From: Theocolax elegans
Taxonomy: Eukaryota > Arthropoda > Insecta > Hymenoptera > Cerocephalidae
Assembly (NCBI GenBank): GCA_026168455.1
Contig: CM047425.1
Coordinates: 98,211,580-98,275,579, forward strand
Reading direction: 5' to 3'
DNA: 64,000 nt
Every line of letters begins with the position of its first letter. Position 1 is the first letter of the stretch. A model generated the notes under the pieces. That model saw only the letters and a program-made list of their open reading frames with translations, was not told where the DNA came from and ran no database searches. Below are positions 29,201 through 41,200 of the stretch, in pieces. The position numbers and the translations under genes are program-made.

Positions 29201-32200
29201 GATTAATGTATAATTTCATATAATTTTTTGTCATTTTCAAATCTAATACAGACACATCTCATTATGCAAAAAATAATTATTGAATAATAATGTATTTTCT
29301 GCATATAACGGATGTGGTTAATAAAACAAATTTAATTTTTAATTATTTCGTATCATCCAGTTATACTTATATATAGGATTCAAATGTATCTTTGTCATAG
29401 CAGTCGATAAAATGTTGCAATCGCACAATATAATATATACAGATGGATTAATTATACTCAACGTCGAAACAAGATCACTTAAAGTACTTAAGGATTAAGA
29501 AGAATAAGAAATAAGACGGCTATATAGAAATTCATCGGAGCAAGAAATTTGACGTTATTGGCAAAAGGAAATGCAAGGGTAGTGCACAAAAACGAAATTG
29601 AGAAAATAACGGAGAATGAAAAGAGACAAGAATGTCGTTTCTATCGTATAAATGTGGAGAAAGAAAAATAAGGAAGTAAGGAAGACGAGAGTGCTATATA
29701 TATCGATATCTCCTTTTGGCAAAAAGACATATAAAACAATCGTTCTCCATACTGGTCAAACGATGCACCCAAGGAAGAAGAAAAGGAGACAAAGAATCTC
29801 AATAACAAAAGGAGAAACTTCGGAAGACGAGTCTGAGAAGAAAGTGAGGTCAACAGTTTTGAATATAGTCAACGAATTTTCTTATATAATGAAACGACGA
29901 GTATATAATATGAACAAAAATATTAAGTTTAAGCCGAAAGAAACGGCAAAAAATACTGTAAGACTAAGTGAAAGGGTTCGATTAAAGAGATTTTAATAAC
30001 GGATAAAATTCACAGATTAATGAAAATTTAGTACGTATATTAAACGTAATAATCGAAATAAAAAAATAGATTAGGGTTCTCCCTTTTGACGTCACACGAT
30101 TCCATTACAATATCCATAAAATTCTGAGAAACGCACCAAGAAAAAAAAAATACGAATGGAAAAAAATAACACTCTACATTCACAAAAGGTTTATACGATC
30201 CTTCATAAATTTTACGACCAGTCAGGTTAATTAAAAATTATGATACACATTGCGATATTTATTATACCACACGCCAGTATTATTATAAAGTGAAATATAT
30301 GTATATGTATACACCACGGACAATAATTATTCCAAATAATGTTTCATCCAAAACAGATAAACCAACAGTTTCCTCTATAATTAGCATATACACACCGATT
30401 TACGCAACATAGTCAAAGAAACGAAAAAAAAACGGCAAACCCTCAAACAACGAGTTAGAAAAGAGTCCCTCTCCCCTCGTCAAGAAAAAAATAAGAAAAC
30501 AAGAAGGCGAGGAAACAAAAGGAGAGAAGAGAATAAAAGCGAGCAAACGAGTGCCGCGTAAAGAAAGCGAAGGAGGAAGAGATAGCGTTATAAAGGGGGA
30601 TGGGTAAAGAAGAAGACGAAGAAGAAGAAGAAGTGGGATGCCAAGGGGCCAGATCAACTAGGGCCGATCCTGCTATATACATCGACACAAACAGACACGT
30701 AGATGTGCGAGTAGACGTACATACACGTGTGTGAGAAAAGGAGAGAGAGAGAGAGAGAAAGAGAGAGGAGGGCTCTATGAACTGTCGGGGCGGCGTTTTT
30801 ATACCGTGGCGCTTCGTCTGCACAAGATCGCGCGCGAGTTGCCGGTCGGCCGCACACCGACGCGCGCTAATCCGCGAAATCGTCTCGGGTGTTTTTTCGT
30901 CTACAGTTGATTTTGACGTGTTGTTCTCTTATTTTTTTTGTTTCGAGTGTTGTTCTGGATTTGTAATGTGAGTTGTTGGTACGATCGACGAAGGATTTAC
31001 GAGATTACTTCGTTTTCGTTTGTTTTTCGTGAGTTTGTTTTTGTTTATGTAACGTGGAAAGGTGATGGTTCGTGTACAAACAGTTGGACAGTAGTGGTTT
31101 TATTCTGTATATAGTAACGTAGCTCGGAATTTTATGGTTTATTTCGATAAAAAAGCATTTTTTTTGTAAAGTTTATTATTTTTCGTTGCTGATAACATTT
31201 TGTGCACGTCTCTTTTAATAGTCAAACTATGTGCCAAGCTATGTTTTAACAATCGATTAGATTACATTGTTCTACCTGTATCAATATGCGTATAGATTAT
31301 GATGTAAAAATTATTTTAGCGTTTAAATTAAGTGCGTTACAAATTGGATTATAGAAAGTTGTGAGTGACAGTTCCCAAAGAAATGTCCACCTTTTGTAAT
31401 AATTACGAATTTATTAATGAAAAGTGATGATCGTATTCAATTATGTTTTTTTTTAACATAACAATTACTAGTTAAATTCACAAGTTTAATCTTACGAAAC
31501 TTGTCTCAAACAAATATGCATTGGAATACAGCCAAGAACTTGTAACTAAGTTTCTTACTTTCCTGCAACACGAAAAGAATATTTGTTGAAGTGAAAAAAA
31601 AACAACAAATTATTACACTTTAAGAAACAGTCCTTTCATTTCTTACCTAGGACCGATTAAAGATATAGGTATATAAAATATGCACTAGCCAGAAAAAAAA
31701 TCTCGCAACAAAAGATTATAAATATAAATCTTGGGCAAGGCATGATCAAAAAGCCACACAGAGATCAATAGGAAACCTCCTGGAAAATTCATTCGGAAAG
31801 CCGCAATAGCTGCGATAAATCTGTAATCGAGCAATGTAGGTATAAAGACACGGTCGAATACGCAAATCCGCGGAAGAATAATTGCAGTTGCGCGCACACC
31901 AAAACTTCCCTTCTACTCTCGTAGTATTTTTCGTGCAAAAGTTATACTTCGCGTGTTATACGTGTTTACGAGCTTACGCTTCGTAGCATCTTGTTCCCGG
32001 AGATTTGGGGTTTATAACGTTTGGCTTCTTCTGCAAACCGTTTCTTTAGGTTTTGATGGCACTGGGTTTTTGCGCGTTGTGCATTTCTCGAGGTTGTTTG
32101 TTTAGGGTATATGCGCGTGTGTGATTTAACGATTTGCCATTTCCGTGCTTTCATTTCGTTTTGAGACACTTTTCACCACTGTATTTTTAGGGCAAATCGT

Positions 32201-35200
32201 TTTCGACCAGATTATTTCTCTGTATGGATTTTCTTGTTGGTTCTGTGATTTTAACTCTTCGAATAATTACTTATACTGATGTTTCGTTTTAATCTTCGTC
32301 ACATTAATAAAAATTATAAGATTATTGAATAAAAATAAGATATTCTCTAGTAATGAAAATTGCAGACTTTTAAAATTTAAAAATTACTGTACTGTTTAGT
32401 AACGTTTAGTAACTATATAAGATGCGTAAATTTTACTATACAGTATATTAATTTATTGCATTTTGATAGTCTGTAATTTTATTACGAAACAGTATTATAA
32501 TTTTTACCAGAATTTTTTTCTAATGGTATAGAAAAATTTACTGTAGTTTTATTAATATTTACCATAAATCTTGTAAATTTCCCTATAAAAATAGTAATTC
32601 TTACAGTTTGTCAAATTTGTCTCTCGATTACTCAATAACAATGTAGTTTTCACTAAAACTTTTTTCTCCGAGTACCTTTCGGGTTGATCAAGAGATACTT
32701 AACTACTTGCATGATATAACAAGTGCATAATTTGCTTTATCTTTACTATAATGTTAGTATTAATCATTAATTACGAAGATACGAACTCGGATATTTAAAA
32801 ATATAATATTTAGTAGCGATGAAAATTGAACACAATAGTAAAAATAAAATATAAAAGGAAATAACCAGAGGAAGATTCGATTTGGCGATTCGGTCGGTCA
32901 CGGTACATAAGAGAACGCCCGCGGCGGAACGTAAGTTTATCGCGGAGGAGAGTGAGAAACGGAAAAAGAGGGAGAAAGAAAGAAAGAGAGGAGCGGTTGG
33001 TAAGACTTTTGCGGATACGACGTGCTTCCGCACGACGCGACGTGGACTCGTAAAGGGCCGATGTATATATAGTGTACGCACTACCGTAAGGCTTATGTAT
33101 ATAAGAGTAGACACTCCTTTGTAACACAGAAGAACAAGAGGTGTCGCTTACTTTCTTACGGGATTTGCATGGGAATATTTTATTTCATCTACGCATTCTG
33201 GAAATTTGAGATACGTATTTTTTTACTTTTAAAATGTATATTATTTTACTATATACGCGAAATATTATAATTCATTTTTGATATTTCGCCACAAAAGTGA
33301 AGAGAACTATATATAGTATTCCAATGTAACATAATATTAAGTAACAAGACGTTTTTCTCGCTTAGATAAAAAAGATGTTACGTGCACCCATTCAATATTC
33401 ACGCGTGTAATAAGTGTACGTAGAAAACTTTGATCAAAAAATGTGTTGTCACAATCTATCGACAACTTCATAAGCGATTACGTATATACAAGGAGATTAA
33501 AAAAAATGATAAATACAGGTACAGAATGCGTGTAAATAGATCCATTTAAAGATAGGCATGCACCATTAACAAAGAATTATTACGTACCCAGACTAGACAT
33601 CACGGCATACTTTCTCGCAGTTTTGTCACACGAGCGTGTGTATAACGAAAAAATATAGTATATATATACATACTCGCCGTAGTACCATTATCAACTACGT
33701 CCAGGCGCGAGCTTTCTTATTTTCTACCTCGCGGGAATTATGTGTGCGCTTCTTCGCACTGACCGACGGAGCTTTCGCCAAATTACACATATATGACCGT
33801 TCTCCTTTTTGCTTTAAATTTCAACGTGAAAAGTAGACTAAGAAAGTGGACGGCGAGAGGGAGAGGGGGATTTTAGTAGAAAGAGATTTGTGTTCTAAAT
33901 TTTTTACGTCAGATGGATTACTGTTAGTTGGACGGTTTTCTGTTTTCACAGAAATTTAGGTGAAATTAACGTTTTCTCGCGATTGCGAGGTATACATTGT
34001 ATATATTATACGAATGTTCTATCTGATCGTTTTAGTCAATGTCGACACTCAGATTACTTACGAATGAAATTATTAATCATCGTTGCAATGCAAGATAAAT
34101 ATGAAACAAAAGTAAAAAAAAAACTGAAACAAATAATAAAATAGCAATACTTTGTATTATTAATATATAGTTTGAAAATGTCGATTAATTGTTTAAAAGT
34201 ATGATAAGTAACATATATATCGGTATAATATCGAAGGAAACATCTCTTAAAGCATACACGTAACTCGGCAGGCGAAGTTTGTTGTCTTACTAAAATACAA
34301 GTTGCATGAATCCCCCACAGAGTCACTCGAGTGATCGTCGAAGCACTGGCCGAATAGGCAGTACAAGCAGCCTTGTCCAAGTATCAGCGGGTGAACTCCT
34401 GGGTAGAACGCACGAGGAGCTCGTTCTCTTGCTTATTCAACTACGAAGACAGAGCGCAACCCTTTGCAAGGCTATGGAGACATGCCACATGGAAATCGAG
34501 GCACAGGTCCATAGAATTTCCACAAACCCCCTGATATTCATTATTTAGATTTTATCATACGTATATACATATGTATACTACTTTGGAGTTGTCTGTTTTT
34601 GGCTTGGTCGACTGTAAAATTACTGTAGAATCTGTTGCGCACTTTCAATTTTCTACACCATTTAGACGATGTAGGATTTTTCAAATTTTGTAGATTGATT
34701 TATCGATTTGGATGAATTAGAATTTTATATATATATATATATATATATTTACAAATTCCGTCCAAATTGGTAATTCTACACAATGAACAGTTACATCAAA
34801 TTAATTATACATTTTCATCCACCTATTTGTTCTTATCGAATAAGTGAGTATACATAATCGCATAAATAATTAAGTAGCAATATATTAAATATATGCAATT
34901 TAATAGTTTCTATATCACATACTAATTAATTATTCTATTATATCGCTCATGCTTTAGCTACTATCGATCATAATTCGTTTATTAAAAAAATTTTTTAATG
35001 CAATAGATTTTACATTAGTTTTACGTATAACAATTTCGTAACATATTTTATCACCAATCATCAGTCATTTATTATATTTTCTATATTACATTTTTGCTCG
35101 ATGTTGATTGTAGTATTGCGTCTTTAACAGGTATTATTCAAAGAAGAATACAAATGCTTTGGTGAAGGTTCCAGATCCGCTTGATTATCGATACATTAAT

Positions 35201-38200
35201 CTCTAGAACGATTTATCTATACTTATGTGCTTCTAATTATAAGTATTTAATATTTTTCTGTTTTAACAGGTTATATTAGATTATTTAATTACACATAATT
35301 TAATCCATAGCAGTTTATTTGCGCAAAATGCAACAAAAATTATAGCATGCAAAATACGTAATTGACAAATAAAATACATCGTATTATCAACATTTATATT
35401 CATCGCTAGCATCATTTTTTTCAGTTTAAACGCTAAATTTTTGCACACATAGCGTACATATACTAGCTAAGTACATAAGCAGCCGAGAATTTTACTTATT
35501 ATTCAAGATAACTTATCGTATTATTTATTTTCAATTATAAATAATTGCTATTATAGTAGGTTTATTAATACATAATTTTAATTCCATTTATAATTTCAAT
35601 TGCAATACGTTTAATCGCTTATTAAAACTAAGCAATTATTCTAGCAATAGCGTTGCTTACAAATATACTTTTTATAAATAATTAACAAAAACGTTTTTTA
35701 TGAATTTTGACTCGCTGTAAACGTGTTCGTACATAGTGAATGCGACAGAGAGTTTCGAAGGGAGGGTGAAGCAGAAACAAAAGGTTGAACAAATTTGTTG
35801 TTCTCCTTAGTAGAAAGTTTGTTAATACTAACTCCCAAGTTTGAGTTAAACTAAAGTTCGAATTGTTGCCTCAAAACTTGTTATCTATCCTTTCTAATTT
35901 TAATTATCACGTTATTCAGATATTCGTTGAAAATTAAAAATTAATTAAAATACTGCTGGCTACCAGCGTTCTGTTAATCTTCTTACCGATTGGTTGAACG
36001 GTACAATTTTGCATCGACGAATCATTCGAAATTATAAAAAATATATTTGGACTCTTTTATGAAGCATAAGCATATAACAATGCGTATTATAGATTATAAC
36101 TGTAATCTTTCTAATAAAGAAAATTATACAGTTTAATGTTAAATACTTCTCTTGTTATAGTTATTTCTGGAGTTACAACGAAAGTACCGTATTTTTTAAA
36201 TAAATTAGGTTCTTAACAAGGTAATACTTTAAGTAAAAACATCTTGGTCATTAAATTATGCATCGTGGTTGACGTATTTTATTACGAACTCGTAAATAAC
36301 AGAGTAAGAAAATTAAAACTATTTATATTTATTATAAAACTTATGTTTATTGTACGAGAAAGAGGCAACAATTGTTGTTCAATTGTCCAAATTAGGCTTA
36401 TCAAAATTTTAATATATGCACATATTGATTTAAAAAAAACATTTTTCTGACAATTAAAAATGAAATTATCACACGTTTGTTATTAACTTACTATTTCTTT
36501 AAATCGTGAGAGAAACATAAACAATCCTTAAAAACTCGTATTAGCATTAACAGAATGACCAAACATTAGCTGCATTGACAAAATTAAAGAAATACGTTTA
36601 AGAGAAAATAAAAAAAGTTGCCATTAAGCAAATTAGATGCAAAAATGTATCAAATGTCGTGGAGGGGCAGTGGAAGAGCAGCAAACTGTAAATGTGTCTC
36701 GCGTCGGTTCTCCCGTGACAGCTGAGCGCTGTGCTGCAATCTCGGGGAGCGAACGCGCGATCCATGCCACTTAGCCGCCTTAGCTTTCCGCGGAGTTGAC
36801 GCGAGCACGCGAGCCCAGTCGTCGCTTGGCTCGCTAAGTAGAATTACACCTCTATGTTCGACTCTCTTTTGACTTTCTATATGTCGTCCGAGGTGACGCG
36901 TTAATTTTCTTTGTATAGAAGTACTTGCTCGGTTTATGGCTTTTATGGGGTGACGTGTCTAAGGTGAGTCTCTCTATCTAAATTGGAAGAAATTATACTT
37001 TTTACTACACGTTCTAGCGAAGAAAGTGTTGCGGCTTTTTTTGTTATCAATACAAACATTGATGGTGTCATTGATTTCTATAAAATTTTGCTACCTGTGT
37101 TGTATAACTTTAACCGCAGTATAAGCTTTGTTTACAATTATTTTAACACGCGGTACAGAAGTGGTATCTTTGCAATTTTTATCTTAGGTAGTTATATTAA
37201 ATACAGAATGAAAACTTTTTTCGCTTCTTTTTATACTAGATTTATAAGTATGTATAACCGATTTCTTACTTGGTAATTCTATATAGTTTATCAGTACGTC
37301 ATTTTATTTTAAAGAAAAGACTCATCTTAAGCGTTCTTCAATTAATAAAATTGTATGAAAAACTCTTTACAGTGTACGAGTTTTTTTGTACAATAATTAA
37401 CAGAAACAAATATTACTAAAATTCTGTATTGTGAAGGGATTGTATATAGTCTACAAAATGTTGTATTCATAATTAAACCATTAATACTTACTAATATTGG
37501 GTTATAACAAAGCTATCAAAGTTAATTAACATGCACAATAACATACTAATTATAATTATTCTAAGAATAACTTATATATTATAACAATGTAATAATCATC
37601 AATTATTAAAACCGAAACTTATAATTATGTATATGATCATGATCGTTAATTAACGTGTACATTGATAACAGTTACTAATTCGTAACAATCGGAGCATTTA
37701 TGAAACTGTTGATAATTTTTGTAGATGCTTAGCTCAATGTTCACGTTAACCTCCAAGTATCTACATAATTTTTTTGAAATTTTTAACAACATATGCATAA
37801 ATATATATGGATTGATGAAATACATAATCCATATCCAGTATATATATTTGATACTTGCACATGTATAAGTTTCGAAACTGTATATATATACATATATGTA
37901 TATAAGCCGTTCCGTTTAAATGCACACAAAGTTAAAGTTTCGGATGCGGGAGCATATAAACCTCTTTGCGGTTTCAAGTGCCCAGTTGTGACACGAATTG
38001 GTTTTCTTTGGCTTCGCAGGCTAGACTGGTCGAGTTGGATACACCAAGGCGATTGGAAAACTTGCAGAAACTAGAGGAACTCAAGAAGCACCTTATGGAC
38101 CTCGAGAAGCAGGTAAACCTCATGACTTTAACTTTACATCCCATTATCTCTTTAAAATTGCTCGTTAATACATTTTCTTTTCCCTCTCGTATATATATCT

Positions 38201-41200
38201 TTATTCTTTGTTACGTACTAGGAAGTAGTCAATTTTCATAGAGTACACATTTTTTAACACTATAAATTTATTATATTTCTTATAGATTATCATGGATATT
38301 ATTCTATTACACAGATAAATTAGAAAAAATTTCCTACAAATTTAACTTACTTTCTAAATTTTTATAGATGTAACATATTTTATTCTAATAATTACAATAA
38401 TTTTAGGACGATTTATCTAGTTTGCAACATTTACAATTTTCATCGTTCGCTGTAAAGTACAGATTAATAGTTGCACGTTTTTAATTAAGACAAATTGTTT
38501 TGACAATACCATCACTAGAGACTAATTGTGCTAGTTAATGAACAATTAAGGCCAGTTAATTAATCGGCTACGTGACATTCTAATTTACTTATAAAGGATG
38601 TTTTAAAACCTTATTAATGTTCGGGTTTAATAGAATAATTTTATCTAAACGTTAATTCATTCTATGATATTATAAAAATAAATATGTGTTTTAACGTTCG
38701 CAAATTCTTTAATTTTATGAAGAAATTAAATTTTTTTCCAATTTTTTACATTGATAATAATAACATAATTATTTATAGTTCAGCATTTTGTGATAAACGT
38801 AGAGTACATTCGAACACCATTCGTATCATTCAATCTATACTTAACAATCTGAAAATTACTTGAAACTTTGAGGTTTAAAGAAAAAAGTTTCCGTGTTATC
38901 CTCGAGCATCGTATAACGAGTTAGTGAATTGAAAATTTTCAAGTTCGAGTAATCGATATTTTCGTTAGTTTTCAATAAAAACTTTCTTCGGGTAAAAATA
39001 AGATTGGAAGGATTATTTTTCAAAAATTTCAATAAAAAGTACCAAAAGTAGCTTGCACTTGAATGCCACAGGAAATTGAACTATTGAGAGAATTGCAACA
39101 AGATCTTGGTTTCATTTCCATATTTGTTCAAAGTTTGAATTTGTTTTCGATTCCTCGCGGTTTGTAAAATTCGTTATTATATACCTAATTTTATAATAAA
39201 TTAAATTTTTCGTACAAAAGGAAGTCACGTCGATGGACGTAGTAAATATTTAACGAGACAACTCCAAATTCCAGATAAAAGTAATTTTTACATAAGAATA
39301 GATGGTACAAAGAAATAATAACCGTGGAATTTCAGTACGAGAAGGGTAAGCCACTGGTGAACCTCGTGGACAATATGGTGAAGCTTGGCTCGCTGTACAA
39401 CTATAACAAAGCGAACGGAATGAGCAGTCAGAGTTTGTCAGGCTCGCGATACGACCTTATGCCCGAGAATGCGAGGGAGCATCGCGACCGACTCGAGTTT
39501 AACCAGCGCATTCAAGAGCAACGGTTGCTAGCTGAGGAACGTCGTGATTGGGACAGACTTAGCCCCGATCACGGACAGCTTCAGGTAATTTTATCTTTTA
39601 ACGACTATCATACGTTGCACCTTTCCAGAAAATCAATTGTTAATACCATGTAAATCGGGATGACCAACAACAAAATTAAAGCAAACTTGAAGTATAAAAC
39701 TGAAAATTCTTTTAGCGATTTGTTATAAATATACAATCTAATGTTTTCCTTTCGATATTGATAAAAATAGCCGCGGTGGGTACTGGACAAGTGTGAATTT
39801 CAGGTTATGAAAATTCCGTGTATCATCGTAAAAATTGTCGCGGCGTTACCATATAATTTTTACCTTCCTTCATGGTAAATTTTACCTTGAAATTCACATT
39901 GTCATACGTTTTCCGCGAATTTCACGCTAATTTTTTTAAGAAAATTTTCTCCATGTAATAAGTTTATTCTTAGAAAATTATTATTTTATACAATAATAGG
40001 TATTAGTTTTATCTATTACAACCCAAAAGTTTTTTCGACGCGAAATTGATCGTTTAATACAAAGCCTAAAGGTTTTCCTATTTTGTAATAATCAGTACCT
40101 TGTAAGGTAATTACAACATTATTATTATTTTGAGTGCTATATATAAAACGTTACCCGTAACGAAGAAACCAATAAGTATAACTTATCCAGTTAAAAGTAT
40201 TCATCTATAATTCATACCGGTTGTCATAATATACGAGCAATTAATATAATTATTACCATTGTCATTAATTGAATGGTATTTTTATTGTTTATCGAAGTAT
40301 TATTATTTCACGTTCGTTAAGGACTTTTATAACGTTCGCTACATTGTATTTATGTTCGTGATTGTTCATGATTTCATTGTACGGGTAAACATTCATCAAA
40401 AAATTGTATTTATTATTTCGTTTAAAAATGTACGTTTGTAACAATTTAAGTGTATACAAATAATTAAATTGTTTGTATTGAATAACCTAATAGTTATAAT
40501 ATATCTCGTCTATATTGCTATAAAATAAATCGATGAAGAATTATTTAAAATGATTGAATACACAAAATTCTGAGCAATCGACAAGAATCTGAACAGTCGT
40601 AAACTTCGTAACAGTAAAATCACTTAACTCGAGTTATAATTATTCACACATCTAATCGCCAATATTTGAGAATCTCTTAACGAACAAACATAAGTATATA
40701 TATACATTTTGTTATCAGGTATCATAAACAAACTGCATAAAAAAAGGAAAAGAGTAGCTTTCTTTACATCGTTCTTCTGTGTATTTTCCCATAGAATTTA
40801 ACGCCGCTGTTGTAAATCCTACGAAGGAGAATAAGCCCAGCGTCTCTAGAGTCTAATTTCACCTGTTTCATCTTATCAGTTTCCTCTGTCTCTTGACTCT
40901 AGCGATAAGCTCGTGTAACTCGTGTGAAACCGGTAAAACAGAGACTCGATTGTTCAACACTGCTAATCTCCGATGGTCCATCCTTTCGATCTTCCCTTCT
41001 ATATAGATATATTCGAAATATATATACTGTTATATATTTATTGTATAGCTGTACGTATCTAAATTTACTTCGATAAATTTATTTCATTCGGATAATATAC
41101 TAAATGTACATACGTTGTATAAACTTCGCGAGGTAACGTGAATTGGATTATCAAAATTTAACCAGATTTTCCTAAAACTTTTAAAACTTGTGTTATTAAA

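Larger units (their letters stand above)
25577..34320 (+). other. kmr intron 3 (8.7 kb), with CpG-rich islands
   Basis: No coding exon joins in phase here. It contains GC/CpG-rich islands at about 26,640-26,770, 28,120-28,340, 30,780-30,890 and 32,870-33,080. Two of them (near 30.9 and 32.9 kb) end in good splice donors and are listed as candidate internal first exons. The stretch 29,500-30,780 is strongly purine-biased on the plus strand. Confidence 0.65.

Noticed and set aside
29652..29996. 114-codon Lys/Arg-rich frame
   Set aside because: Purine-biased DNA gives Lys/Arg/Glu codons and few stops; no domain or start context.
30400..30857. Minus-strand frames rich in Leu, Ser and Phe
   Set aside because: They are the complement of the purine-rich and GA-repeat stretch; low complexity, not signal peptides.
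34680..34785. Weak inverted repeat around an AT microsatellite
   Set aside because: Arms share only scattered matches in AT-rich sequence; not better than chance by eye.
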